A stretch of 64,000 bases of DNA from Botrytis cinerea B05.10 (GCF_000143535.2 NC_037314.1:1798001-1862000); one strand, 5' to 3'. Shown: positions 11,330 to 24,325, counted from the stretch's first letter. Notes: generated from the sequence alone by a model not told the origin. Made by a program: numbers and translations.

Positions 11330-14300
11330 GATGCAAATAGCAATATTATTGTATGTACAAAGATCGAAATGGCGAGTGGTAAAAGAATGAGAGTCAACGC
11401 GATGTTGAAGAGATTGGGGATATTGCGGACCAGGTGGTAGTTGAAGGAAAGATTGTAGGCTGGTCAAATGTGGAGATGGAAGTAGAAAGGAGGGAGGTAA
11501 ATAGCAACTGATGGAGAAGCTTCTTTACTTTAGATGGATTGCATCCACAACCAGTTCCAAGGTTTCTCTGGTTCTTCTCCGTCTCCTTGCTAACGTTTAG
11601 GTTAAAATGGCTCGAATGGTAACGACCGACTAGTTTGGGGTGCGGGATGAAGATTGAAGTGGAGATCCAAACGTGGACTAAGTCTGCAATCGATATGGGG
11701 GGATTTCGGAATGTAGAAAGAAGTCTAGATGGTTCCTGCGTTTTATGAAAGGCACCACAATTGTGTAGCGGGAGTGAGTCGGTGGAGCGAGTGGGAAGAG
11801 TGTAATTGCAGTATATAAGAACGAGAGTCAATCGTCAACCCTAAAGTAGGATCAGCAACCGCAAAGGAGGAAAGCGACAGGATGAGGACAACAATCCACG
11901 AAAGTTGGTTGTGAACGATAGACAGCCGGTAACCTTGATTGCAGCTAGGTTGGCTGAAGACTCGAAGTGACGAAGTGATACTGGGAAGATGCGAGAGCAA
12001 GGAGGAAGACTGTGAATCCTGCCATCGTCTGGAGTTTAGCTTCGGTCACTTTTTTTCTCTCTCTCTCTCTCTCTCTCTTTGGCACGGCGCACACACCTAC
12101 CTACTAGTAGACTGGATTGAGGGAAAAAACAAGGTTTTGGTCAAATCCCATGCTTATCTGAACCAATCACCAACTGAGATTATGATTAAATCATTCCCAT
12201 GTTTTCGTCTCTTCATCTCTCCGCGTCTTGATTGGCCAATCAGTCTGCAAACATTATTTCATTGTGCAGTGATTACCTAGTGATTACCTAGTCACGACCC
12301 AGGTCGCAATCCACTCCTTTGCATCGCATTTGCATTAAGATGAACGGCGCAGGAAATTGAGAAAGCTTTAATCCCCCCTTGTGGACTATGTATGTGGCAT
12401 TTGGTAGGAAGTGAGCAACCACCTCCACCTCCTCCTACTTAAGGAGAGAGGCGAGCGAGGCGTGAGAGGCTGACGGGACGCATTTCCTTGGAAGCTTCTT
12501 ATCGTCGTGAAGCTGACATAACTGCGATATCGATCAGTCATTTGATTGGTCACATCGTGAGCAGAAAGGAGGTTTTTATGGATGCCCCAGGTACACAATC
12601 TGGGATCCATCCCCAAAACGGCTTAGCTCGTCTTGATGTTTCATTGCCTAGCGTGGAGAGCTCTCACCGAGATCAACCTGGGAAGCTTCTGTTCTGTTGA
12701 TGGTTTTTCCTCACCCACTCACCCACTACTCCCTCACTCACCCACTACTCCCTCACTCACCCACTACTCCCTCACTCACTCACTCACCCACAACTTTCAC
12801 AAATCTCACAACTCCAAACGATGGATCACTGCGATGAAACCAAGACCCGAGTAGATATGGTCCAACTTCATCAAGCACATACCTGTATTGGTTTGAAATT
12901 GAGATGAAACTCATTAAGCTGCTACTCCTGTACGATTGTGCAACAGAGGATACACAGCAATGTCTCTTTGACTCCATGCTATCTATCTAACTCGTTCCAA
13001 AGTCTTCTTCATCTTATGTTCCCCGGCAATTATTATCACGTTTGTTGGGGGTTTGACTCGTGGCCAACTAATCCCTCAGGAACGCTAATTCTCGACAAAG
13101 TCAGCCCATTGAGCTATCTTCATATTTAAGCGCTGTTTTCACATGGTCAGCTCCCGCCATTTTTTTCATTTGTTTTCATTCGGCCAACATTCCTGTTGGT
13201 TTCGGGCGCTATTATAGTGCATCCATCTACATGGAAAACTGAAATGAGGCGTCTCAAGCCTTTTTAGCTGCGGCTCTCTAGTTGCCACGCTATGCAAAGG
13301 AGTATCGCAGCGCTATATCGAACGCTAGAAGATGACTGGAAAAATGGTTGTTAGTGCATCGTTGTTCATTGCGCGTATGGCGCTGGAATTTGCCCCCCTA
13401 AAATTTAACGTCGTTTGAACAAGCTGCAGATTTTTCTCGTGGTGGTACCTCTCTTCCAAATTATATACACTACCCAACCCACATTATTCACTGAAGATCA
13501 AATTTCTGACAAGCAAAATTCATGTCGGATTTCACATGGACCCTGTGCGGTATACCCAAGCATTTTTTTTTTTAGTCGAGATAGGAAAGAGGATTGGGAT
13601 CATCATTTCGTTTGATTTGTCATTTGTACATTCTTTGTGGTAGAAAACCAAAGCGTATAGGTGTCTCCTTACCATATTCGATTTTACATTCTTTGGGGAT
13701 CATTTTTGTGGTTCTTCTTCATGCTCCACAATTTTCGCACTTTCGGATGACGTTGAGGAAATTTGCAAACCCTGAAGTAAATGAAAATTTGGGGATGGAC
13801 CATCTGGGTGATGCCATAGATGTGATGCTAGATTACATACGTTATACTGTTATTACTATATCCTGATAATTGATTCGTTGATGGCTTTGAAAAATTCAAT
13901 TTGATACGCCGATCCAGTACTGTCAGTATGGTACCGAATACTCACACTTGAAATAAAAGCTCCTCACCAAGTTATTAGTAGCCAGAGACTTTCATGTACG
14001 AAATGGCAGTCTGTCGCGATTTAGCTATGTACAATCTTATTTTTGAAACAAGAAAATGACCCAGCGGGCTCACTTCTAACAAGTCAAACATGTTGTGGAA
14101 GCGACACACAAGATTCATCATAGATTAGGGGTGAGATCTAGTGACTATCTCACATCTAACCATAGCTTTTGCATGAACACAATTTGTTGTGAAATATTCA
14201 CGACGCATAGTGTGAAATATCTATTGATGTTCAGTAGTCTGGACCAGTGATTTTGTTTCCGTTCCCTTATTTCAACTTCGTGTTGAAATCCGTTATTTAT

Positions 14301-14542
14301 TGTCTTTTTGTAGAATACTTATTCTATACCTCATTTATATATCTAGCTCTAGTTAAATTCCCATCAAATTTTAGCATCATATCGTTGTCTATATGTCTCT
14401 CCGTTAAAGAGTGTAGTTTTGTTGAAGTGTCCAACACTGTATAATGGGGGCGTCATGATATTATGGTTGTTGAAGTTTTCTCCTTATCTGTTGTTTTCCT
14501 CGACATTCCGCCTCCCTCGCCCGAAATCATGTCTGCATCGTT
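11330..14542. other. Long gene-free region upstream of the GH72 gene
   Basis: No gene is supported in 3.2 kb. It holds a (TC)n run after a T-run (about 12051-12079), a repeated AGTGATTACCTAGT (12270-12291) and three exact 19-bp units at 12721-12777. Short frames at 11394-11831, 13415-13866 and 14247-14444 have no recognisable domains, and their composition follows the surrounding AT-rich DNA. The left part is the likely GH72 promoter. Confidence 0.5.
12721..12777. repeat. 19-bp tandem repeat, three exact copies
   Basis: The unit ACCCACTACTCCCTCACTC is repeated at 12721, 12740 and 12759, with partial CACTCACCC units on both sides (about 12711-12789). Confidence 0.95.
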
Positions 14543-15791
14543 TTATTCAACGATCTTAACATTACCCCTCTTCCCGTCTACCTTCTCCACATCTCCTCCC
14601 TCCCTACACCATCTCCAACTTCCGACGCCCACCTTCTCTCCCCTCAGCCAGCCCTTTCTCTGAGCTTTCTCCCATATTTCTTCGTCCCCATTACTCTTCA
14701 AATTTTCCAACAACACACCAAAGGCTCCCCACTTCCCCTTGTGAATGGCCTCTATCTCGTCCGTAATCCCTTCATCTACAAACCCACACTTTTCAAAAAC
14801 TCTGTTACTCGCTTTGTTGAACTCTAGATATTCACCCGTCAAGAAATTCAAATTCATATACGGGATAAAAAATTCTGAAATGAGGCTTTGCAGAACAGCA
14901 GGCATGATGGCGCGACCGTGGTGAGAGGGGAGGAGCCAGACTGAAGGGGACGTTAGTGGGGTTTGGGACAATCAAGGAAGAGGAAGGTGATTGAGGATTG
15001 GGATTAGGGTTTGTGAAGGACTTCTGAAAATCGATATAACTGAGTAACTATCTTCGCTTAAAGATAGAGATCCAGTAGGAAACCGATTTTGGTGCTATGA
15101 TATAGATCAAACCGCCAACATGAGTTTATTAGTTAAGCCACGTGTCAGCCCGATTACAGAATCGCCGTAGACTCGTGCACTTCTAGTTTGCCGGCCAACT
15201 CGCATGGTTATTACCATCAAGCACAACCATACTTCTCATAAAAAGATTTACTTCCGAGAGAGAAAAAACAAAAAGAAAAACAAGACAAAAGATCAACATA
15301 CAACCAATCTCCCACTCAATCCCCGGATCTCCGGTCTTTCTATTCGCACTCTCCCCTGCCAACTTCTCCCTCTCTTCCTTATCTATCGTCGTCACAAATC
15401 CCCTTCTCCTAATTTCTATTTGCCCAACAAACTCCTCTATCCTCTCTCCCTTCTCCCCCACCCTCACTTCCCTAATACTCGGAAACGGGATCGCACCCAC
15501 CCATTTCTGCACCGGCGAACCATCCTCCTGCGCACTCTTCGCATCCCATAGTTCCGCAGCGGCGAGCCGAGAGCTTTTATCTAGCACCTCGGTAAAGAAG
15601 GAATCAAAATCGTCCTGCGTGTAGGGAAAGGGAGGACCGGTAAGATTTAGAAAGACGGCGGGATTGGCGAAGGCGGAGATACTATTTTTCGCGTCGGAAG
15701 TGCGGGGACGCGTGAGGATGAGATTTTGGTGGAGGGGATTGGAAGAGCTGAGGGTAAAGGTGGGGAATAGGGGATCGTGATGGATAGGCAT
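14543..15791 (-). CDS. GNAT-family N-acetyltransferase
   Basis: Exons 15791-15302 and 14940-14543 (295 aa). The 361-nt intron has donor GTATGT, branch CACTAAC and acceptor CTTCAG, and joins EIG to FWLLPSHHGRAIM in phase 1. The joined segment is the acetyl-CoA-binding signature of RimJ/RimL-type GNAT enzymes (the R/Q-x-x-G-x-G/A loop is here HHGRAIM). The C-terminal half has the usual NKASNRVFEKCGF motif that closes the fold. The N-terminal half carries the beta-strand pattern of the family (RPRTSDAKNSISAFANPAV and a WVGAIPFPS segment). The family transfers acetyl groups from acetyl-CoA to amines, either on small molecules or protein N-termini; the substrate here is unknown. The intron is long for this genome region. 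It could hide an alternative acceptor, but the phase match and motif continuity support the model. A C-terminal Gly/Lys/Glu-rich tail follows the domain. Confidence 0.85.
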
Positions 15792-18700
15792 TTTTTTTAA
15801 TAACGAATTTTGATATTGTGAAAGAATAAATAAGTGATTAATTCGAAAGATGGAATATAGAATAAATGCAAATGATAAACAAGAGAGACGGAATTAAAAT
15901 GTAGAGATTCACGTACGTACACAGAGATAAAACGTGACGGTGCGCTACTGTAAGAGTCACAACCGTTGAGTGTGTGATTGGTGGGGGGCTGACAAAACTT
16001 ACATGATGGGATGTGCCAAGTGTTCAGGGTCCACTGCTGCATGTAATCCGTCTGTCTCGCTTGGTGGGTGGGTAGGTAGGTAGAACGTATGTTTTTGTAA
16101 TCTGAGATGGATTGGGAAGGTCGCTTCTCGAGAGATGAGATGGAGGATTGAGGTCTGGAAAAACCGTAATATCTACACGTAATTTTAATTCTAAAGCTCA
16201 ATCTAGATCTAGATCTAGATCTGAGTAAAAAGTCATGGGGGAGGGAATGCGGGGGTTGGAGGTGTGGAAATTGTATTTGTGTATGTTTGAGCCTACGGTA
16301 CGGGGTAGAGAGAAATGGTTTTTTCGCTTTGGTTTTGTTAAGAGTTCTTTTTATTTTCCCTTCTCGGTACTATTTTTATAGATGGTGTATCTGTAAGAAC
16401 AGAATTAAAATTAAAATTGGCGCGAGTTTGCTTATGGTGTTTTGTGGGAATCTGTACGCATATTCGTGGCAGTGCTGAGGGTTCGATGTATGAAGGGGGG
16501 GGGGTGGTATGAGGTCTTCTGTTCTGCATTTCTGTGGTTCCGGTGAGGAAGATTGGATGGGGAGAATAGCATGGCTGGTTGTTTGATTCTGTGGTTGCTT
16601 GGTTGGCTGGGTGGGAAGAGTTGCGATGATATGAATGTGTCTGCATTCTTCGGCTGGATGAACATATGTCTGGTGATTGTGAGGGTGGTGTGCTGTGGTG
16701 GGATGCTTTTGAGTTTGGATTGATGGATAGTGAGATGGTGAGATGGTGTCTTGAGAAATTGTCAGAATGATTGTGAATCAATTGGGATCTATCTGTATCA
16801 TACAAGGTAGCTCGGAAAATCACGTCGGTGTGGCTTTTTAAGTACTCATTTGAGTCCTACCTACTAGTGGAGATTGATTGGTATGTATATGTATTCGGAA
16901 CACGAACGTGTATTGTGGTTTGTATCCTCAGATATGATATGGAGTGATGCATACTTGGATGTCATATTATTGAAAGAGATACCGCATGCTTTTACAATTG
17001 CTAAATGTTTCGCCCTCGAAGACTTTTAAGGGGGAGAGACAGAGGTAAGCTTTGGGATTTGAGTCTTGAAAAACGGTGTATGCGGTATGGATTGAAAGCA
17101 GATGGAGGAAGGAAACCAAGGGAAAGCAGTATTCATGGAAACAGCGTCTGATGAGTTTACGAAAAAAATATTTGGAGAGAAGCAGTGGATGTATGTATGT
17201 ATCTGTTAGATTTTAAAGTGATGCTCAAGTCGCGCGTAGTGGACTAGCTACTGCTAACTTTGCATTCATGCAACTCTTTCTTTGCGATGTAGATAGATGG
17301 TACTTAGTTAGACTCGAGTAACATAACACGAGAAACCTCGTATCGATTATCAATGGCAAACTGAAAACATCTGACAGAATGGAACATTGGAATGATAGGT
17401 TTCGGTGCACTACAGACAATCTATCAACTTGTGTGAAAGGCAGTAAATAGAAAACAGAAATCCTGTTTCAAGAGCGACGATCAGGGTTCGAAAGCTTTCT
17501 CGAATGCTACCTAGGTAGATGGACGATGTAAATCCTGTCTCTTCTATCTTTGTTATTTGCCATTTGTCTAGGCCCTACCGACCGTTTTCAAAACAAAAAC
17601 AAATAATTATTTAAAATCTGCGTCAGACCACCAAGTTTGGTTGTCCCTGGCTGATGTCTTGGATTCCGATCTTGATGCTGTTTTGCCTTGAAGGTGACAA
17701 TACGTTGAATTGGGTGTGGTTCTAGTGAATCTAGCACCCTGAAGACTAGCGGGATCATGTGACGGCAGCCAATCGTTAATAAACTTACACCTTGATGTTT
17801 GTGAGAATAAATCCATCCATCCACTTGCGAATTCCATCTTCTCTGGAATTCTAGATGGGAAACAATGAGGAAGCGATCCACTGCTCTTTTATTAAATGAC
17901 CAGGAAAATGCCAAAGTTTCCGTTCGCTGTGGGGATGAGGGTTAAGGATTTGGAGCAAAGGAAGAAAATAGCCGCAGTCGCATTGATGTGAAATTTCCCG
18001 TGGCTGATGAACTCAAATCAAAGAGTGGGCACTGGAGAGTGGGTGTGGTGTGTTCTGTCACCAGATCTGTTGTTTGTTGATTTGCTGAAGAGTGAACTAA
18101 CTACAAAGTGGCCGTGGTAGTCTACAAGCCAACGCAAGACGATGGTAGTGGTGGGAGATGCAGCTAGGAATGCAGATCGACCAAAATAGACTCGTATTGC
18201 GAAAAAAGGTACAATGTATTAGGTACGATGATTTTGATGGTGGCAGTGATGATAGTGAAATTTTCGAATACGAAGGCGAGAAATGGATCGATTATACGAA
18301 ATGGTAAGTTATTTGAGTCATGAGATAATAAGTATCTCAGAAAAAAGAAAACCTGAGTTCTGATAGCTTTTTGACAACTTTTTCATGGTTGTGATGTTGA
18401 AGTTCTTTTGGCTTGTTGTTACTCCCCCGGACCCTTAAAATTAGAGTTACTTACTGAAGCACGCCAATGCTTGGGTAAAGAAGCAAGTCGCTCAAAATTG
18501 TCCCAGTTTTCCCTTTTTTCCATACCAAGAGACCTTTCTTTATGTTTACTAAAAACGATGTATAATATGGTGTGGCTAGTATGCACCCTAGAAGGGGAAG
18601 AATTGAACCTGCGTTTAACATAGCAAAAACCATGAGCAAGACAGTGGATCTTTTACTCCGTTTGTTTACGTTTCGATCCGAGCCCATCTGTGATTGGGGA

Positions 18701-19134
18701 AGCGAGGTGAGACATTTGAAGAAAGTCCGGGGTATACGTACTTATATCCAATATTGACGTGACGACTATAGGAAGAATCAAGATGGCTTGGACACACACC
18801 ATCTTAACTAGGCGGGGAAATGAGCAAGGTTTGATCCAATTCCATTGCGTTGCCGTGGTTGCATTTGGCTTGGGGAACCTAGGCAATGAACCACGGATTG
18901 GCTGTTACGCGCCTCGGGTGAGATTGAATGAGATATAAATACGGTGTAAAGTTGCACTTGGGGAAATTGTTGAACTCCCCTGACTTTGATTCTTTCACAA
19001 GTGCAATATCCTAATATATCAATTCTTCTCCCACTCTCTCTTGAATCTCTGTCTACTCTGATATTTGATTTCAAAATAATCATTTCGAAAGTTCTTGTCA
19101 AACATACTCAATCTTAATCCTCAATAAATTCAAA
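15792..19134. other. Long gene-free region
   Basis: I see no supported gene in 3.3 kb. It contains an ATCTAG hexamer run (about 16199-16222) and a G-run at 16495-16503. The longest frame (16338-16823, minus, 161 codons) is Ser/His/Thr/Pro-rich without domains and is treated as chance. The right end holds the promoter of the cell-surface gene starting at 19135. Confidence 0.5.
18934..18941 (+). promoter_or_regulatory. TATA box of the Ser/Ala-rich surface protein gene
   Basis: TATAAATA lies about 200 bp before the ATG at 19135. It is followed by a C/T-rich leader (TTCTTCTCCCACTCTCTCTTG), as in strongly expressed fungal genes. Confidence 0.55.
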
Positions 19135-19818
19135 ATGCGTTTCCAAATCCTCGCCGCTGTTCCCCTTCTCTCCTTTGCCGTTGCACAATCAACATCGGTC
19201 ACCGACAGTACTATTACAACCCCTGCTACTGTGCCTACTGCAGCTGGTACTGCTGCCAGCACCGTCTCATCAGACATTGGCGCCTTTTCCCGCGCTGTTG
19301 AACAAGATGAATCCGCCCTCTCCATCCTCTCCGCTCAACTAGCCACCGAAACTAATGCCGGTCAAAAAACACAACTCAGCGCTCAAATCTCCCATCTCAC
19401 AGTTCAACTCGCAGGCCTCAGCTCTCAAGCAGCAATCGCCAGCTCCATCTCTACCGCAGGCGCTGCTGACGCTTCTGCCAATGCCATCTCATACATTTCC
19501 AGTTTGAGCGCTATAGCAGCAACCGAGACGAATAGCGCAATCAAGAGTCAATTGAGTGTGCAGATTAGTCAGATTAGCAGTCAGGCAAGCTTGACTTCTA
19601 CAAGTGCCAGTCAAAGTGCTCAATCAACCGGAAGTGTTGTTGTTACTACTACAGACAGCGATGGAAAGACCGTCACTTCAACTGCTAGTGCTACTGCCAG
19701 GTCCTCTTCCAGTGGAACTTCAAGCGGAAGCTCAAGTAGCAGCAGTGCAGGTGCCATGGCTACCAGGGTTCCAGCAATTGGAGCTGCGATTATGGGAGCT
19801 GCTGCTTTTTTGTTGTAG
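19135..19818 (+). CDS. Ser/Ala-rich GPI-anchored cell-surface protein
   Basis: A single exon of 227 codons. An ATG in good context (TTCAAAATGCG) starts a clear signal peptide (MRFQILAAVPLLSFAVAQ). The middle is Ala/Ser/Gln-rich and probably helical, and contains a two-copy internal repeat: LSAQLATETNAGQKTQLSAQ near residues 60-80, and LSAIAATETNSAIKSQLSVQ near residues 124-143. A Ser/Thr-rich stalk with VVVTTTDSDGKTVTSTA follows, then a Ser/Gly run and a C-terminal hydrophobic tail (IGAAIMGAAAFLL) typical of GPI addition. Codon choice in the first half is strongly C-ending, suggesting high expression. No enzymatic domain is visible. Such proteins are usually wall structural or adhesive components, but no exact function can be assigned. 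Confidence 0.88.
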   Translation: MRFQILAAVPLLSFAVAQSTSVTDSTITTPATVPTAAGTAASTVSSDIGAFSRAVEQDESALSILSAQLATETNAGQKTQLSAQISHLTVQLAGLSSQAAIASSISTAGAADASANAISYISSLSAIAATETNSAIKSQLSVQISQISSQASLTSTSASQSAQSTGSVVVTTTDSDGKTVTSTASATARSSSSGTSSGSSSSSSAGAMATRVPAIGAAIMGAAAFLL

Positions 19819-22632
19819 GGTGATGGGTTTGGAAAATAATATGAGGAGGAATTGTAATGTGGGAATGAATTGGTGTAATGGGAATGGGGTTGTAATCGTG
19901 TCTTAATGGATGGATATGTGGTGGGATGCGTCAATACGATTTCAATGTACAATACCTTTACGAAGATATTTGATACCTTAAAATGCACTTGGTTGGGTTG
20001 TTAATTCAAGACTATCATATCGTTAACTGACTGACTGCTTCCGCATAATTTTCTTTTCTGCAACTGCCATTCCATCATATCATTACATGAAATATTGAAT
20101 CTATCGTTTGTTCAGTTGGCATCACCAAGTCCAAGTGGTACAATTTGTTCTACCATATATGGGGTTTCTTTCCCCAATGTCTGCTGCTGATATATACTGT
20201 TGACGATGAGGGGTTCCATGGAGTATGATAATAGATCTACAGTATGGCGAATGTCTAATTGCATATTCACATTCATGGTCCCATATCAAGGCACATGATC
20301 GTGAGTGCTTCGTTCTATCATCTCAAACTTGTCACATCACAAAGATTTTCCTACTAGACCACTTTTTGACAATCTGGGGTAGGTGCAACTGCCATGCAGT
20401 TTGTTGCGAAACTAAAATTCGATCGTTTAGTAACAGACTTTTCATCCTTACTCAGGCAGGATGAAATTAAGTGGAGATATCTATTTAGCCATGATAGTCA
20501 TCGAATATTGCAACGACTATCGCTGTGCCATAGACTTCTAATTCGGCTTTTGCTCTGCTCACCGACCAACTATATTACATGCTCTCTCCTTCCATCCGTA
20601 GCATTTCAGCCCCAAGTGACTATGTCTGAACGCGATAGCGATAACAATGATCGAAGTCAAAAAGAATATTGACTGTCTGCTTAAAAAATATTTTAGCCAG
20701 AACTCTCGGCTAGCTTTTTGATCTCAGCAGTCTCCATATCGTCTAAGTTTAGATTCTAACGCTCATAAGGAACTCTAGTGGTTGTTCTGGACCCGCTCAC
20801 CGACATGAGTTCACATATGCAGGAACGTTAGAGTTCACATCCGCCGCTAGTTTCATCAGGATCATCAATCGTTTTTGTCTAAGACCTTTGACCCACTTTC
20901 AACCCAAGACATCAGATGGACTAAGATTTCACACATTTGAAGCATGTATTTTAAGTACCTGGGTAGTTATCGAATGTATATAAGTCAAATACGTGTGTGC
21001 ATATTGTATTAAGTAGATCGTTGGCTTTTGTGAATGTCTCTTCAGTGCGTTATTTTGCTTGGTTCTCTCCTGATTCAATATACCCCCTTAATTAGATACA
21101 TTTTTACACAATTATCTACAATGTATCTCATTTTAATTTTAATTTTCAATACATCTGTAACTTTGACAACAAATGCCAATTTTTCTTGAGACGTTCTTTG
21201 ATATTCAGGAGAATTCTAGGATCTTTACGTCCGATTTCTACGAGCAAGAGGTCTTGAAACATTGATTCGCTTCGTGCTCTGGTATATTATGCACGTTTCC
21301 TGAATAATACTAAGCGCTGTATGAAGGGTTGTGCTGCTATGAAATGAATCAAGATTAGAAGATCGTGTAAATTGGGTACAGGGTGCCTCCCCACAATAGG
21401 GATGGAAACTTGATGCGAGTGTCTAGTTGGAAAGATACAAAAAGATTCACATGATCGACGAGCCCTTGAACTGCATTGTCAGTTCGACCACCTAATTCCA
21501 ATATAGAAATTTGAACAATAACCTATTGTTCGAACAATGCTATCAACATTCGAATAATATTAGATTCCAATGCCTGAAAAAACTTTGGACACTGAGAGCT
21601 CATACTGACGTGATATGAAATAACACTGCAACTTGCTAACCCTACTTAGAGATATCGAAGAGCGTTAAGTTTAGATTCAAATAGAAGAAAGACTTCTTTC
21701 GTGTCGGAGTTCTATAGACCAATCGATTTACTGACAACCCCGTGCTTTCCATCAGTAGGCCAATTGACGCCACGTACATCCAATCTCGAAATCATGCAGT
21801 AATTCTTTTCTCCAACTTTACTTTCACTCCCTTCACGCTATGTATTATATAAGTCTCCCTATGCCCTCAATAAACAAGCTCGATGTTGAATCTTTTGAAG
21901 AACCATACAGTCTATGATTAGCAGATTGATGCATTGTCTAGGTTGGCCTGACCATTTCTTGCTTACTTCATTATGATTTTCCTCGGCAACCCTAAACTCA
22001 TATCTTTCGCGACACATTTTCTACGCCCATACCCAAATCCTAGCTCTCTCTTTTCCATCTCCTTTGCCCATTCCTCATATTTTTCGTTGTCATTGTCGAG
22101 ATATCTTTCAGGTCGGAATGAATCCGCATCATTACCGAAGCTCTTCTTGCTTCAATTTGTACATTTCACATCACAGGCAACCTCTGCGCTAGATGGGATA
22201 GTGTACCCGAGAAAATCTACTAAGGTTGACCTACGAGGGAATCGAGGGAGATATGAAGAAATTGGTCATATCTTTGCGGATGAGTAAATACAAAAAAGTA
22301 ATGATAGATAGAAACCTTAAGCTTCTATTTTTTATATTCTATTATCTTTCTTTCTTTATCTATCCCGAGATCACTTCTGGGAGTATTCAGAAGCCTTGTC
22401 GCCGGATGATAAACCCAAAGATTAGGAGTTAGAACTAGAACTTCTATCTTACTCTCGGGTACATAGTATGAACAGGAAACAAGCTGGAGTCAATGTCATT
22501 CTGTGACATAATATATATAATAAGGTTTTGTATGAGATTTCTTCTATGCAAAATATTGATTCTATCACTATAGGTTGAACATCAATGCCCTCTCACGGAG
22601 ATCCGCCTCTATTTAAGAGGCATACACAAATT
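19819..22632. other. Gene-free region left of the dehydrogenase module
   Basis: No gene is supported. The 3' flank of the surface protein gene is followed by AT-rich DNA. Short frames at 19604-19988 are shadows, and 20225-20672 and 21973-22432 lack recognisable protein character. One copy of a diverged repeat is at 21876-21945 and its partner is at 27423-27480. Confidence 0.5.
21876..21945. repeat. Diverged dispersed repeat, left copy
   Basis: The segment starting AAGCTCGATGTTGAATC and ending GCATTGTCTAGGTTG matches 27423-27480 (AAGCTCGACGTTGAAGC ... GCATCGTCTAGGTGC) in the same orientation, with a central length difference of about 10 bases. Several of the differences are C-to-T changes in this copy. 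Confidence 0.6.
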
Positions 22633-23736
22633 TCATAGCCCTACAAGCTTGAGAGTGAGAAAATTTGCATCTGTCTCAGTGCGTTTCTTGACTTCTCCAG
22701 ACTGCATCTCATTCACGTCCCAAGCTGCCCAGGCAAATCGACCGTGTAAAAATGCAGCTTCGGAACTCGCTGCCCAGACAGCGAAATGTCCAGGTAGATC
22801 ATCTGTACAGGATTCTAAGTCACAGCCAAACTTTTATGATGCCAGATTGTGAAAGAGCAGAAGGGGATAAGGAGAAGTTATGAAAGTGAGGAGCGGGGCT
22901 CTTACCATCGTCCCAAGAGAACGAGTTCTCGTCAAGACCAGCAGTTCTGCTCGTCTCAGAGAGAATTGATCCGGGATGGAAGCTGACGATCTGTAATTCC
23001 TTTTGGTCAACCTCAACAGCTATCTTCTGCATCAGATAATGGCCAGCCGCTTTGCTGAGAGAATAGGTTGGCAAGAACGCTGCAACAGATTCATCATGGA
23101 TTGCGGCCGTGGAGACATAAACGAGATACTGGATGTTTCTACAATTAGCCATTGTGTTTCCCAGCGACACAAATATCACATGTTTAAAAATTGAAAATTA
23201 GACTAAAGTCATACCTTTTTCCTGCCCTCGTGGCCCTTTTGTTTATACATCTGCTGGGTGAATTGTAAGAGCGACCTCACGTTGGTTTCATACTGCGACC
23301 AAATGTTCTCAACGCCCGCATTTAAGATCGACTCTTGGCCTCCGAACTTCGCTGCGTTCAGCACGAGGACATCGACAAAAACGCCATCAGCTTGCAGGTC
23401 GAGCCAGAGAGCTGCAGATTGGGCTACATTGCCAACATCGCAGACACGTGCATCAAACTTTGTATTTTTGAACTCCTCTGATAGCCTGGAAGCGGAACTG
23501 TGGACAACATCTTTACGGCGACCTATGAGGATCACTCTAGAGGCTGAGGCTGAGGCATATGCTCTGGCGATGGAAAATCCTATTCCAGCGGATGCTCCAG
23601 TAATTAGAACTGTTCTTCCGGCTTGGCTCAACTCGGGGCGAAAAGGTGATATGGCGGCGTAAGAAGAATTGTGATATGTCTTCACTATATCTGAAAGGCT
23701 CAGATCGACAGGTTTGATCTGTTCAATATCACCCAT
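22633..23736 (-). CDS. Short-chain dehydrogenase/reductase (module gene 1)
   Basis: Exons 23736-23215, 23128-22906 and 22802-22633 (304 aa). Intron 1 (86 nt, GTATGA...CATCCAG) joins GRKK to YLVYVSTAA. Intron 2 (103 nt, GTAAGA...TGTACAG) joins WDD to DDLPGHFAVW. All phases close. The Rossmann cofactor loop TGASAGIG is at residues 47-54, the catalytic Tyr196/Lys200 pair is in YSLSK, and the active-site Ser lies in YVSTAA. SDRs oxidise or reduce alcohols and ketones with NAD(P)(H); the substrate is not predictable. The C-terminal part (VWAASSEAAFLHGRFAWAAWDV) is a common fungal SDR ending seen in enzymes annotated near secondary-metabolite genes. It diverges from the SnoaL-like gene at 24464 across a motif-rich 727-bp promoter, which suggests co-regulation. 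Another acceptor (TTGTAG) lies 12 bases before the one used for intron 1, but it would break the frame. Confidence 0.92.
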
Positions 23737-23833
23737 GTTGAATATTCGAAGAATGGATGGATGACTTGGAAAGAGAATAATTCAAGAAGACTGGTTGCGG
23801 ATGAATGCTGACTTTCTTTACGGCGAACGGGGT

Positions 23834-23841
23834 CTTTATAT
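23834..23841 (-). promoter_or_regulatory. TATA box of module gene 1
   Basis: ATATAAAG on the minus strand lies about 100 bp upstream of the ATG at 23736. Confidence 0.55.
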
Positions 23842-23995
23842 GCTGATTTGCATGAGAAGGTGATTTTGACTACATCTTATAGACCTTCGGTTGGGCTGCT
23901 AAAAGCTGCAGCTTGGAGAGATGGAAATAAGTCGTAGGATCCTTTCCCGAATTTGTCGCAGATTGATTCGAAAGAGGGATTTCATAATGGAGTTT

Positions 23996-24250
23996 GGCGG
24001 ATTATCCTCCGAATTCCCCACAAACTCCGCAGGTCTTACCAAACTCCGCAAATTTGCCATGTCGCTTCTATTGCAGTTTCAGTGCTGCGAACAACACAAC
24101 CCTACAATTTGCTTATTGTAATAGAAAGTTCGGATCTCCTTGACGAGACAGGGTAGAAAAGTACGATAAAGTGGACATGGAAAAATCTCCGCTGATTATC
24201 GAACATGATACGTCAAGCTTGAGTGGGCGCGGAAAGTCCGCAAATCCGCA
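23996..24250. promoter_or_regulatory. Cluster of TCCGC motifs in the divergent promoter
   Basis: TCCGC, mostly as TCCGCA, occurs on the plus strand in two copies of AAACTCCGCA (24022-24031 and 24041-24050), at 24188-24192, 24237-24242 and 24245-24250, and on the minus strand within GGCGGAT (23996-24002) and CGCGGAA (24228-24234). Random expectation at this base composition is well under one. CCG/CGG-containing sites are typical targets of Zn2Cys6 regulators, and a Zn2Cys6 gene lies 1.5 kb away. Binding is inference. Confidence 0.55.
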
Positions 24251-24325
24251 CATGGCAGTAGGTTCCAGCGCAGAGCAATCTAGAGTAACTCAAAGCGATA
24301 CCCCAATACTTGCAGAGTCAAAATC

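Noticed and set aside
16338..16823. 161-codon minus-strand frame
   Set aside because: Ser/His/Thr/Pro-rich, no domain, no splice support; it reflects G/T-rich plus-strand composition.
17480..17500. GGGTTCGAAA resembling a tRNA B box
   Set aside because: No matching A box or cloverleaf in the preceding 80 bases; no tRNA gene was found in the window.
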